64,000 bases of DNA from Dastarcus helophoroides (GCA_028583605.1 CM053335.1:18335347-18399346); one strand, 5' to 3'. Positions 35,316 to 47,390 are shown, counted from the stretch's first letter. Notes: generated by a model from the letters alone, not told the origin. Program-made: numbers and translations.

Positions 35316-38300
35316 TCAGTCACCTTTTAAATTGTCCTGAAAAGATACAAACAGCGACGTGTTGCTATTACCAGACGATTCGTCAGATTTTGATCCTAGA
35401 AACGGCAACGTCATCGATCGTTGCGCTGGCACTTCAATGTCTGAAAAAAACTGTTAGTAACAATCCCAGAAACGAAATTTCAAGATCCATACCGACGCAA
35501 TCATCCTCAATTTGCGTTCCAATAAGTCTCAATTTCAATCCAGTACGTTGGGCCCAACTCTCTCTCTTGTATATCACAGATATAGGATTCTTGTTAAAAT
35601 CGACAAAAACTGAAAAATAATTCCCCTCGAGGATCAGCTTATTTCGCAATGGGTTCGTTTAATTTAAAATTTGCTTGTTAATTTAAAAAGTTAAAAATAA
35701 CGCAGTCAAAGATGAAGAATACAACATGAAATTAAACAAGATCGTTGTTTATTTGAAGTAAAAGGGTACATTTTAAAACGTTTCTCAAATTAACGGGTTT
35801 TGAAGGGGAACTCCTCTGAGGCGACCACGACGAAAAATAACAAAAAAGGTGTTGTAAATTATTACGCGCAAAGTGGGCAAATTTAAAAACCAAAAGTGTT
35901 CCTAAACAGGAAACCAGATAAAATCCTTAAGGAGTCGTAAATGTTTAAGTACGAGAAAACTTTATTCGCTTCAGTTTGGACAATGTGAGGTGAAATCTAA
36001 ATGTATAAACAATGTGATGGCATCGATTTTTGCAATGAAGTGTGTTATCGCGATCCTCCACACAAAGAAAACCCCGCGTTCTGGGTCGCCCCAATTTGTT
36101 TCTAACAGGATTGTGAACGGCTAAGGTTTTATCGATAGCAAACACTTAATTCGACCGTCAACAAATATAAAATTAGTTACACTGTTTCTCAGCTGCTTTA
36201 CACAACAACTAGACTGTACGACATGCGGCGAAAGTCATTTAAAGCCTAATGTATTCAGACTAATCACGTCAGAAGTATATAACTTACCGGTTTTTCCTGT
36301 TTGGCGGCCACAGTACATGGTCCCATCAATAATTAAATGTTCGGATGTACAAGCTAGATCAAAATATTGGAAATAGAGCTTCATTCTGCAAAATTCCTAA
36401 AAGCAGCGTTTAATAACAAGCGCGAAATCATGACAAAGGCTAATATGTCTCAGAGTGGGGGAGGGGGGGGAGGAAGGAAGGATGGGAGGGCAGGAAGGGA
36501 GGAATGAAAGAAGGAAGGATGGGAGGGCATGAAAGAAGGAAGGATGGGAAAGAAGAAAGGAAATATGGATGAGAAAGAAGGGAGGAAGGATGGGAAAGAT
36601 GAGAAGGAAGGAAGAATAGGAAAGATGGAAAGGAAGAAAGTATGGGAAGAAACGAAGGAAGGAAGAAAGAGAAGAAAGGAATGAAAGAAGGAAGGATGGG
36701 AGGGCATGAAAGAAGGACGGATGGGAAAGAAGAAAGGAAAAATGAATGAGAAAGAAGGAAGAAAGGATGAGAAGGATGAGAAGGAAGAAAGGATGAGAAG
36801 GATGAGAAGGAAGGAAGAATAGGAAGGATGGGAAGGAAGAAAGTATGGGAAGAAACGAAGGAAGGAAGAAAGAGAAGAAAGGAATGAAAGAAGGAAGGAT
36901 GGGAGGGCATGAAAGAAGGAAGGATGGGAGAGAAGAAAGGAAAAATGGATGAGAAAGAAGGAAGAAAGGATGAGAAGGAAGAAAGGATGAGAAGGAAGGA
37001 AGAATAGGAAGGATGGGAAGGAAGAAAGTATGGGAAGAAACGAAGGAAGGAAGAAAGAGAAGAAAGGAATGAAAGAAGGAAGGATGGAAGGGCATGAAAG
37101 AAGAAAGGATGGGAGAGAAGAAAGGAAAAATGGATGAGAAAGAAGGAAGAAAGGATGAGAAGGAAGAAAGGATGAGAAGGAAGGAAGAATAAGAAGGATG
37201 GGAAGGAAGAAACGAAGGAAGGAAGAAAGAGAAGAAAGGAATGAAAGAAGGAAGGATGGGAGGGCATGAAAGAAGGAAGGATGGGAAAGAAGAAAGGAAA
37301 AATGGATAAGAAAGAAGGAAGAAAGGATGAAAAGGATGAGAAGGAAGGAAGAACAGGAAGGAAGAAAGTATGGAAAGAAACGATGGAAGGAAGAAAGAGA
37401 AGAAAGGAATGAAAGAAGGAAGGATGCGAAGAAAGGAAGAATGGAAGAAAGGATGAGAAGGAAGGAAGGATGGGAAGGAAGGAAGGAAGGATGCGAAGAA
37501 AGGAAGGAAGGGTGGAAAGGAACGAAGAATCGAACGGGAGGAATGAACGATGGAAAGAAAGTAAGGATGGAAAGAAAGGAAGCAAGGATGGATGAGAAGG
37601 GACGAAAGAAAAAAGGAAGGAATGAAGGATGAAAAGGAAGGAAATAAGTAAGGAAGGATATAAAAAAAGTAGGGAAGAAAGGATGGTAAGGAAGGAAGGA
37701 TAGGAAAAAGAAGGACGGAAAGAAAGAAGAAAGGAAGAAAGAAGAGATGGAAACAAACAAAGAAAGGAACGAAAGAAGGAAGGCGGGAAGGAAGACCAAA
37801 AAGGAAAAAAGGAAGGATTAGAAGGAGGGATGGAAGGAAGGATGAAAAGAAACAAAGAATGGGAAGAAACGAAAAAAGGAACTAAGAACAGCATGAAAGG
37901 AAGGAAGGGGAGAAGGAAGAACGGGAAGGAAGAAAGGAAGTATAAAAAGGAAGGAGAGAAGAAAGGGTGGAAAGAGACAAAAAATGGGAAGAAACGAAAG
38001 AAGGAAGGAAGACTGGGAAAAAAGAAAGGAATAATGGGAAGGAAGAAAATGGAAGGAAGAAAAGATGGGAAAGAACAAAAGAAAGAAAGGATGGGAAGAA
38101 AGGATGAAAAGGAAGAAAAGAAAACGATGAGAAGGAGGGAAAAAAAGATAAAAAGGGACGAAAAATAGGAAGGAACGAAGGATGGAAAGGAACGACAGAA
38201 AGAAGGAAGGAGGGAAGGAAGGAAGGATGAGAAGGAACGAAGAAAGAAGGGAAAAGAAAGAAGGATGGGAAGGAAGGAAAAAAGAAGAAAGAGTGGGAAG

Positions 38301-41300
38301 GAAAGAAGAAAGGATAGGGAAGAACGAAGAAAGAAAGAATAAGAAGGAACGAAGAAAGGAAGAGAGGAAAGGAACCCTTACGAACAAAGGAAGGAAGGAA
38401 GGACTACAGTAAGTAAGGAGAGAAGGAAGAAAAGAAGAAAGAAATAAAAGAAGGAAGAAATTAAGAAAAAAACGAAGAGCAAATAATTGTCGAAGTAAGA
38501 AATGGAGGTGAATGAGGGCACTAATTTGGCATCTTTCCACTTATTAACTCCATTAAATAGTCAGAGCGCTAAGTCCGAACTTACCGGAAGAGCCTTATAG
38601 ATTAAAAAGGCGCAATCCGGCCCACTGTGACCGTAAACTTCCAACGTAAACGTTTGCTCTCGGAAGGCTTTATCGCATAAGGTCACTGGAAACTCTGTTG
38701 TCGTTTTCGGTGGCCGAGGAGTTGGTGGATTGATTGGATTAATTGGATACGTCATTTTCTGACAGGCAATTTGTTCGTATACACCGTAAAAGCCTCGACC
38801 GCAATATAAGGCGTCCGTTACAAACTTTATCTCCGCATAATCTCTATCGGTTAAGTCAATTTCCCCTAAAAACGATTAAAAATGTTCAAAACTATTGATC
38901 TGTGCCTTAGAATAAAGTCTCTGGTTTGTTAGAGTGATCATTTCTGCTAAACATCACTGGGTCAACTGTTGATAGTTCAGCTACCTATGAATCGCTACTA
39001 AACGTTTAGATGAGTATCTAGTGCAATCTACGAGCATATTCTATTTGTTAAAGAAACGAAATGTGTTAATAACTACTAAGTATAGCACCCTAACATATAA
39101 TATTATACAGAAACATAATTTTTAAATCGATAAATGGTGATATTAATTAAAAGTAAATAATTCAGTTAACAAAAAATGTCAATCTACTTCAAAAAGTCTC
39201 AGTGCATCGAAGCACGAAAAGCTCAAACATCAGTTTCTATTTGCAGCAAGCAAACACGCCAGAAAATAAATATCAACTTACTGACGGTATTCTGTAAACG
39301 TTGACCACAATATCTCACATTATCAAAAGAAAAGTAGTCCTTGTCGCAATTAACGCTCTCTTGTACATGAAAATCGCGCATGTAAATTCGAATTCCACAG
39401 TAATTAGGTAATTTTCTGAACCTGTAAAGGGCGCCATGATAAGAATTAGTGACATAAACATAATGATAAAGCGGCGATCTCTAACAGATCATCTTACTCA
39501 CCGGTAGCAAATATTTAAACCCCCCGGATAAAAAAAAGGGTAGCCTGGGCTCTTAAACCACCCTTTGGCAAAACTAAATTCGCAACAATTACTCGATGGT
39601 GCACTGATTTGACTCGCCCCACATTGGGGTAGAGCTAAACCTTTCGCCAAATACAATTTATTGAATTGTTCCTGATTCCATATCCTACAGTAGTTGTACT
39701 GGTATCTATCATTTAACACAGTTTCGATGTCTGAAGTATCCACGTAGGTAGTCTCCTCCGTCTCTTTAGGCTTCTGTGGTGATGCGTCATAATCAGGATA
39801 AGAAAAAACATAAACGCTGTAGGTATTCACGAAAGGAGCATTTTGGAAAATACTACGCTTAGTTTTGTTGACCAATTCAGATTCCTCGTGATTAGTAGTA
39901 TTCGGCCACGTTACTTTATTAATTTGATCCTTGTAATAACGAAAACCTTTCGCCACGCCAGACGAACTATTGCCTACCACCGGCGTTATACGTTTAGGGC
40001 ACTCGTCCTGGAATATCTCCAGGATGAACCCGCTGTAGGAACCTTTGACGATCCCTTCGGTTCGAAATCTTAAAATTTTCGGAACACCATATGAAGTGTC
40101 AAACGCGGATATGAGCTTCAAGTCCATTTTGCAACCACATACGAATTTCCCATCGATTTCTAGATACCCCTCCGGACAATCGGGCGTGTTTGAGGTACCC
40201 AACCAAAAAAACAGGGCATTTATTCTGAGCCTGCAAACATTCTCGTTTGCTCTAAAAATCGGATAAATACACTCACTGGAGGAACTCATACTAAGCGGAA
40301 AATTTGGGCTTGTTAGAATAAAATGTTTCGAGTTGTAAGAGGTTGAACAGCAGCTCGTCATACCATCTGGATAATAATCAGTTGTAGCATCGAATTTTGG
40401 CGTAGTGTACACAGGAAACGTGTCGGTTGTAAAATCATCGTCTGAATTATTTGGCGAACCCTCCAGGCACGGTTGTCGAGTCACTAGGATTTTGTAGCCA
40501 CGGCCGAAACCCGTGGAATCCGTGACGAACCTCAAATCGAGAGCCCCGTTTTTGGCGAAGTAGGTCTTGATGTCGCTTCTGCTTCCGCAAAGGGCATCCT
40601 GATTTTCCACTTCGAAACGATCTTTGACGCAACCTGCGTTAAAAAAAAATAAATTCTGTGGTTATTTGAGGAGGAAATATCGCCAGATGGTGAAAATTTT
40701 ATGGAAATTCATTATCATCACTTCATTCACTAGATGTGGCTCTTCAAGATTGAACATTTTTCTAATTTGAACTTTTTTCTGCAAGTTTTTTTTCAAATGG
40801 TTGTACTTTTTTTTGTGTAAACTTTGTGACTAAATTAAAATTAAATTAAATTTAATGAGTGAAGTTGAAATGCACCCAAAACTTTTACTTCTACTTTAAA
40901 CTGTTTTTATCAAATGTTCGATTTCTCCCAAAATTTTATTAGATTAATTTTTCACTATTGTATTGACTCTCGTGTCTTGAGTCGAAATATTTTAAAAAAA
41001 TGCTAAAACTTCAATATTTCGGCTCCACATTTTTACTTTCTTTGGAGGATTTTGGGACGATGAAAAGGTTCAAATTTTTGAAGCGGAACTATCAACTTTT
41101 TTGGGAACCTGACGATTACCTTACCTGGACTCTCTTCAACGTTGAAATCCAAAAACTGGAAGTTATAATACAGCGAACAAAATGGTCCTTTAAGTAAATA
41201 AGAACATTCCAAATTAGGTGGGTAATTCCCCGGATAGTTGACGGATTCCAAAACGAATTGTTTCCTGTCGAACACTTCGTCGCACTGACTATGAAAACTC

Positions 41301-41434
41301 TTAGCACTAATATTAACACTATTATCCGTTTGAGTAGTTAGGTTTTTATCGGAAAAGGTAGCTGATATTACAGCGGCGGCCGATATTACAGCGGCGTAAC
41401 AAACGATCCATAACCGTTGCATTAACATATTCAT
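35316..41434 (-). CDS. Secreted protein with four CUB domains, seven exons
   Basis: Exons (minus strand): 41434-41125, 40633-39502, 39421-39282, 38865-38585, 36396-36288, 35609-35493 and 35440-35316. All junctions are GT-AG with matching phases; total 2214 nt, 737 residues. Residues 1-26 are a signal peptide, containing a small duplicated AVISA motif. Four cysteine-bounded CUB modules lie at about 51-159, 198-315, 453-562 and 591-695. They are joined by T/P-rich linkers and a furin-like KTKR at 360-363. Typical CUB features seen are SPNFP and SPGYP near module starts and paired YCGR/CG cysteines. CUB domains bind proteins extracellularly; the partner is unknown. The last intron is only 52 nt with TTACTAAC and T7CAG. 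If it is retained, the protein ends instead at 35434 with a hydrophobic tail (LEISFLGLLLTVFFRH), 715 residues. Intron 4 holds the purine tract. The exact family is not recognised; exon 7 is the least certain. Confidence 0.8.
36449..38500. repeat. 2-kb homopurine tract (GGAAGGAAAGAA) in intron 4 of the CUB gene
   Basis: Almost pure G/A on the plus strand: GGAAGGAAGAAAGGATGGGA-like words with scattered T (ATG) and rare C. Longer blocks recur four to five times in 36,480-37,330, e.g. the segment containing GGGAGGGCATGAAAGAAGGA. The transcript strand of the CUB gene is therefore a 2-kb C/U tract ending about 55 nt before exon 5. Long minus-strand ORFs (Ser/Phe/Pro/Leu) are artefacts. Confidence 0.95.
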
Positions 41435-42030
41435 AAAGGATATATGTTTCGATGAGATTCAAGAAGCGACTAATAAATGTTGAAATTGAAGCACCTTAAA
41501 AATCGTTTAGAAACGCCAAACAAAGGCTGGTCCGGGTACCGCATCCTCAGGAAATCTTTGTTGATTCATTGACGTGATAAGTTTTACAGTGAATATTTTG
41601 TATGGTTCGTGCGGCTGAAAATGTGTTTAAACCAATTTCGTACATTAAAAGACAAACATTCTGTAATGATTATTTGGTTTTCTTTGTGTACTGTCGAAAT
41701 GTGGTTTCACTCGCTAATTACCAATTCATCAACTTGGTTCGTGTCAATAAAACAAGTACAAATATGTCATCCTGCATGTGTTTTACATCTCCAGTAACAC
41801 GTAGCAGGGATCCGTGAACAATACGGCGACGAGATTTGAAAATTTTTAATCTTTTTTATTACGCGATTACATCTACGGAATTAGATGAATTTGCAATTTA
41901 AAGAATTTTTTTGGTCTTAATGATTTCAGTTGTCTCTGGTTTTAATTAAGAACAGATAGAGTCGACAGCTGTACAATAGCGATAGGGGGCGCTGTCGATT
42001 AAACATACTTATGCCCAGATTTAAAGAAGT
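41435..42030. other. Upstream of the CUB gene; no other gene seen
   Basis: Holds the promoter region of the CUB gene in principle, but no clear TATA or initiator is visible. A 71-codon plus ORF at 41602-41817 and a second in another frame overlap and are not accepted. Confidence 0.35.
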
Positions 42031-42034
42031 TTGG

Positions 42035-42115
42035 GCTGGTTGCAGAATGATGTTTTGTTTAAATTCGTTGATTTGATCATTTCTATATTTAGCTACCTAA
42101 AGAGTTCCCAGCTAG
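42035..42115 (-). repeat. Fragment of the Helitron-like monomer
   Basis: TTGCAGAATGATGTTTTGTT and AAATTCGTTGA are the reverse complement of the 135-bp monomer core of the 19.8-23.7 kb array. Confidence 0.65.
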
Positions 42116-42202
42116 ACATTGCGTAGCATATATTTTGCCGACTGACACTTTTGGTTTGGAAAAGAGTTTTTTTTTTGTGCAAAGGACTGACGGTTGGTTA
42201 TC

Positions 42203-42440
42203 TTCAAAAACTGAAATACAAATCTTGTCCCCTAAAACCAAGAAAGATTAAAAAACACAACAAAGTTTGCTCTAAGACATTTCGATAGCCAAGCTATGAT
42301 CTCCAAAGAGACACTGTGAGATACTGTGTATCTCTCTGAAGATGATAGCTTGGCTATCGAAACGAGTTAGAGCAACCTTTGTTGTGTTTTTTTAATCTTT
42401 CTTGGTTTTAGGAGACAATATTTGTATTTCAATTTTTGGA
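42203..42440. mobile_element. Foldback element, arms of about 105 bp
   Basis: The left arm (from about 42203) contains CTGAAATACAAATCTTGTCC, CAAGAAAGATTAAAAAACAC and TTTCGATAGCCAAGCTAT. The right arm repeats these as reverse complements and ends near 42440, with only a short central loop (about 42300-42330). Arms are about 90% matched. A single-arm relative is at 35030-35160, so it is a mobile MITE or foldback family rather than a local accident. Confidence 0.85.
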
Positions 42441-42449
42441 AAAGTGTGG

Positions 42450-42715
42450 AAATTTTGAGAAAAAATTAAAATCTCGAGAAAAACTACAAAAGTACATGTT
42501 TTCTTATAGAAAAGTTAAAAGTTCTAGAAAAATATAGAAATTTCGACAAAAACTAGAAATCTCCTTAAATTTTTTAAATGAAAGTCTACAATTCGCGAAA
42601 AAACTGCGAAATTTTAAGAAAAACGTAAAAACGTCAAAGATTTTATTAACATATTTTGAAAGTTTTGTTTTTTAAAATTGTAGAAATTTACATAAAAAGT
42701 TAAAATTTTTTAAAA
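42450..42715. repeat. TCGAAATTT-type low-complexity block, left part
   Basis: GAAAAA, AAATTT and GTCGAAA-type words; the same style continues right of LTR copy D at 43206-44050. Confidence 0.5.
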
Positions 42716-42718
42716 ATC

Positions 42719-43205
42719 TGTAACGCAATGTAAATAGATAGAATAGACACAAATTTTCGTTAAAATCGATTCAGTAATTAAACTGTGAAAAGCCAACAAA
42801 CAGGCAACACTTTCGTATTTACATATTAATTAGGATTTACTGTCAGAGTATTGTAACGAAATGTAAATTGTAGAATTTAGTGCATAAGAAAAGTTTCTAG
42901 AAAGATCTGATAAGGGGAAAGCGGCCGCGATAACGAAGCAAATGGCAGATAAGCTATCCAGAAATTTCGGCAAACGATAAGCCTTATCTGCGAGATTTTT
43001 CTAGAACCTGGAAGCCAAAACTATATAAGGCGGTCAGCTTTCCTCGAATCAGTTAGTTAGAGTCGGAATAGTTAAGTAGTGAGTTAGCAGTTAGAAGTCA
43101 ATAAGTAAGTTAATTGTTCAGTTGTAGTGATCCGAGTTGAGTTTGAAAATAAAGTGGGTATTATTCAATTCACGTATTAATCAATTCGAACCGATAAGCG
43201 CAACA
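42719..43205 (+). mobile_element. Chimeric solo LTR, copy D
   Basis: The whole 487 bp is bounded by the duplication AATC (42715-42718 and 43206-43209). Inside are three parts: 28 bp of ordinary LTR start (TGTAACGCAATGTAAATAGA...), about 105 bp matching the unique left flank of copy F (50495-50597), and an LTR body from 42852 sharing copy F's variant start TGTAACGAAATG and its internal deletion. TATA (TATATAAGG) is at about 43023 and AATAAA at about 43149. The end CGCAACA lacks a few bases. Confidence 0.8.
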
Positions 43206-44050
43206 AATCTAAGGTTTTCAAAAAAAGAGTTAAAATTTTAAAGAAAATTCGTTAATATTCAAAAGTTAAAATTTCGAAAAATATTCGAAAATTTCAAGAA
43301 AAAAGGGGCAAATTTTAAAGAAATGTCAAAATTCAATAAAATCGAAATTAGCAAAAAAAGTATGAACAATTTTTAAGTCGTTTTTTCTTATACGAATTAA
43401 AAAAAATGAAAAGATCAAGTTTTAAAAAAAGCCAACATTTTAAAAAAGGTGATAAATCAAGATTTTCAAAAACATAAAAATTAAAATTTTGAAAAGAAAG
43501 TCGAAATGTTCTTAATAAATTCGAAATTTTTTTAAAATAGTGAAACTTAAAAAAAGTCTATATTTGAAAGTCAAAATTTTCAAAAATAGGTCAAAAATTA
43601 CTGCAAATTAAAAAAGTCTAAATTTTGGAGTCAAAATTTTTAAAAATAAGTGAAAGTCCCGAAAAATGTCGAAAATTTAAAAAAGAAACAAAATTTTGTA
43701 AAAATGTCAAAATTATCAAAAAAGTTGAGATTATTCAAAAAAACTGAAATTCTCGAAAAAAAAATCTAAATTTTTTCGAAAAAAAATCTAAATCTTGAGT
43801 CGAAATTTTCAAAAATAGGTCGAAAGTTTTCAAAAGTTCGAAATTAAAAAAAAATCGAAATTTAAAAAAATTGAAATTTTTCAAATACGTCGAAATTTCA
43901 AGAAAAGTCAAAAATTTTAAATAAATAATTATTTTTAAAAAGTAGAATTTTGAAAAATAATTGAAAATTTCAAAAAAAAAGGAATTTTGAAAAAAGTCAA
44001 AATTTTGAATTAACATTTTTAAAAAATCGAATTTTGAAAAATTCAATTTC
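43206..44050. repeat. TCGAAATTT-type low-complexity block, right part
   Basis: Dense AAAGTCGAAATTT/TTCAAAAAT words without clear fixed period. A 103-codon minus ORF rich in F/K/L is an artefact of composition. Confidence 0.6.
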
Positions 44051-44294
44051 GATTAATCGATCTCAAATTGATATCCTGATCTGGAACTGATTGTTAGCAT
44101 TTTACACGAAATCCGGATAAAATGGGATGCAATAATTATCATAACCTAGATACCTGAAGGCTGTCAAATACATGTCCACAATAGCAAAGTAAAATCGAGG
44201 TCGTCGGATGAAAGTTTTTAGCTGGATCCGCGTCAACAAAAATTTATGTTGTGCGTCGTATTTGTTTGGTTATATTTACGATTTTTGAACTGTA

Positions 44295-44944
44295 CAGTAG
44301 ACCCCCGCTGAAGTTGCGCTCACCGTACTGGATCGACTGTTCAATTTGCTAATTCCGGTCTACACTACCATTTCCGAAAAAATATATATTGTAACGCAAT
44401 GAGATGAAATAGGATTTAGAATAGAATTGTAGAATTTAGTAAATAAAAAAAGTTTCTAGAAGGATCTGATAAGGGAAAAGCGGCCGCGATAACGAAACAA
44501 ATGGCAGATAAGCGTTCCAGAAATTTCGGCAAACGATAAGCCTTATCTGGCGAAAAATTCTAGAAGCCGGGGGCCTAAATTATGAAAGGCGGTCAGCTTT
44601 CCCTCGAGTCAATCAGTTAGAAGTCAGTGTAGTTAGTGGCTTAGTAATTAGTAAATAAGTAGTGAGTTACTGTTCAGTTGAAGTGTGCCGAGTTAATTTG
44701 GTAATAAAGTGGGTATTATTCACACGTGGTAATCAATTCGAACCGATAAGGCCGTAACAATATGTTTTATTGCTCCTTGCGCGGTTGAGTGGGTTATTCA
44801 AAAGTGGCGCTAAAACTCTGAAGTCTAATTCGTTGTTTGAAAATTAGAGTGGGGGAATATCCGCGCAACTTCAACGATCGTATCGCCTGACAACTTCAAC
44901 AAACGGACAACTTTAACGGGCGCAACTTTAGCGGTAGTCGACTG
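44295..44944. mobile_element. pogo/Tigger-like MITE interrupted by LTR copy E
   Basis: Left terminus CAGTAGACCCCCGCTGAAGT (44295) and right terminus ending AACTTTAGCGGTAGTCGACTG (44944) are inverted repeats of about 27 bp, each bordered by TA (44293-44294 and 44945-44946). CAGT ends with TA duplications fit the pogo/Tigger branch of Tc1-mariner elements. Removing LTR copy E and one ATAT leaves about 276 bp with no transposase, so it is a nonautonomous MITE. Confidence 0.7.
44390..44759 (+). mobile_element. Solo LTR, copy E, inserted in the MITE
   Basis: 370 bp, TGTAACGCAATG to GCCGTAACA, with ATAT duplication at 44386-44389 and 44760-44763. The TATA position reads TATGAAAGG, so the promoter is probably weakened; AATAAA at about 44703 is intact. 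The MITE halves on both sides show that this insertion is younger than the MITE. Confidence 0.8.
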
Positions 44945-44946
44945 TA

Positions 44947-46775
44947 TTTGAACAAGTTCAAGACGCGTACAAGCGGTATTCGACAGTTTAACACAAAAAG
45001 AACCACTTACAGCACAAAATTAGTGACCTTGAGTGAAATTAATTTCAAAATACAATGCACAATACAAGTTTTTATTGATGTGGGTTCAGCTTTTCGTATT
45101 TTTTCATATTCGAAATCCATTAGATCGTCCGTGATTGAATAAATTTCAAATATGAGAAAGTAATCTATCACAAACTTTAACATTTTTAATACATTTATGT
45201 TTAAAGAATGAAGTTTATGCATAGAAGAAAATAGGAAATAAGATTAGCTTTACTTACAGAGATGTGAAGTCCAAATGATGCACATTTTAATATTCCTCGC
45301 TAATCCGTCAAAACCTCGACAAATTGTTTGTAGATCGCACGTTTAAGTTCAAAAGAGACACTCATTTCGGGTTAAATACAAGGGAATTCATGGGTTGAAT
45401 TCCTGAGAATTCATGGGAAAACCGCTCGACACTATCACATCAAGAAACAAGCAGAATTGTTTTTAAAATGCCCGGTAGTGTAAAAATCCCGATACGCGGC
45501 CCCGTCACTTTTAAATTAACGAGAAAGGTAGAATTCATCGCAAAAACTGCGCACTGCAAACACTTCAAAAAGAAGCGACGCTTTATGAAAAACTATCGAG
45601 AATATTCATTGGCTTTTTTTAAATGTTTGAGAACATCCAAGCAAGCGTTTGATTTTCAAGCTCGAACGTTATTGGCTAACGGCCAACGTTATAATGAGTA
45701 CCAATAGAAAGATATTCGATGGCGGGAAAGGGAAGCAATACAAATTTTAATTCGATTTCTCACCACAGTAACCATTCAAAGATATGATAATTGTATTGTG
45801 ATTTATTTAATTCTTAATGGAGATAAACCAGACCTAGTTATCTGAAAATTAGTCCGCTTATAGCGCTAATTTCGAAATATATACGGTATATACTTATATA
45901 CAGTTTTATCTGCGATCTGTAACACGGTTGGCAGCACTGGATGTTTGAGATGAATATGCGGCAGTTTTTCGCAACGCTGTAAACGCATCTACTTTTGGTT
46001 TCGTTTTTTCGTGAAATGTCGAAGTTTTCGCAATTAATTATAGCCAAAGCAGCTACCGTTCTTATTAATTCACAACTATTCTCGACCTACTACCGTCTTT
46101 ATGGTTTTAGGCATATTGAGATTTTGACGTAAGAGAAATAATTTTAAAACTGTTTGAATCGTTTTCGTGAAGTGCCTCGGTGTAGTGCAATGTTTTTAAA
46201 ACTAATTTTAACCGCAGTGACTGCTGATTTTAATTTAAATATATTCGGAGGTTGGCGGCCTTAATAATTACTAAAACTTTGACTTGTAAGGATGCAGGAT
46301 ATTTTAAAAAGGTACGTACATTTATAAGACCATTGACTCATTGACAAATATTAATTTGAACTTTAGGACTTCAGCTAAAGCTAACTTATTCCCCTTTTTC
46401 TTTTCTGTACTCTTCTACATTTAATTTCATTCATTAAAAGCGTTAAATATGAAGTTTTTATAAATTAAATCGAAATTCAGGCAGACGAAATCCAAAGTGC
46501 GCGACCTCTAGTATGTGATAGCAACATCTTATAACGATGCGGGTGACACCTAGTGTTTAAGTGTTAGACCAAAGTAAATAAAATTTTTCTTTGTGAGATT
46601 ACTACTTGAAATGTGTACTGTTCACCACTGTAGATAGGAGATGTCGCTATGGATTCAGTATGGTATGAAACCTCAAAAATTTTTAAATGTATTTATAAAC
46701 AGGATAATATTGTTCAAATAATTAAAAATCGTTCTTCCTAAAAATATCTTGTCAAGGTTATTTTTTCATTAAAAT
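44947..46775. other. Unique AT-rich DNA, no gene accepted
   Basis: A 79-codon ORF at 45468-45707 (MPGSVKIPIRGPVTFKLTRK...) is basic and has somewhat gene-like codons, but there is no motif, Kozak-like support or partner exon. Confidence 0.35.
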
Positions 46776-46779
46776 TTTA

Positions 46780-47390
46780 ATACAATTTAGAAAAAAAGAA
46801 ACAAATTTTGAGAAAAAAAGAAACAAATTTTGAGAAAAAGTCGAAACTTGAGGAGGAAAAAAAAGTTTCAAGTCGAAATTTCCAGAAACGAATAATGTTG
46901 AGATAAAAGTGAAAATTTCGAGAAAATTTTAAGAAAAAAATCGAAATTTGCGGAAAGTCATTGTAAAAAGCCAAAATTGAATTTAATTTTAAGAGAAAAT
47001 AGTGGAATTTTGAGAAAACTCGTAATTTCGAGAAAAGTCGTAATTTCGAGAAAAGTCGTAATTTCGAAAAAAGTCGTAATTTCGAAAAAAGTTTCAAATT
47101 TCGAGAGAAAATACGATACTTTAAGAAAAAATTCGAACATTTTCAAAAAAAAGCGACAACGAGAACAAAAAAGGAGAAATTTGGAAACGGAAGCTCGAAA
47201 ATTTAAGAAAAAGAGTTTTAAAAGTATGTGAAATTTCCCGGGGAAAGTTAAATTTTAAGAAAACAGTCAAATTTTGGAAACTATGCCAAAATGTCGCAAA
47301 GGGGTAAAATTTTGAGGATGATTCACGTCTGAGAATGACTTAAAATTTCTAGAAAAAGGTCGAACTTTACATAAAACGTCAATATTTTCC
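46780..47390. repeat. Simple TCGAAATTT/GAGAAAAA stretch
   Basis: Includes a short perfect run of AGTCGTAATTTCGAGAAA units (about 18 bp) at 47018-47095 and looser similar words around it. Confidence 0.7.

Noticed and set aside
35945..36145. Possible extra exon of the CUB gene on the minus strand
   Set aside because: Exon 5 joins exon 6 (35609) in perfect phase and completes the fourth CUB domain, so no exon is needed here.
36397..38540. Ser/Phe/Leu/Pro-rich minus ORFs and Lys/Arg/Glu-rich plus ORFs
   Set aside because: Translations of the purine tract; all frames are open and the tract lies inside an intron.
45468..45707. 79-codon basic ORF
   Set aside because: Gene-like codons in part, but no homologous feature, signal or neighbouring exon could be seen.
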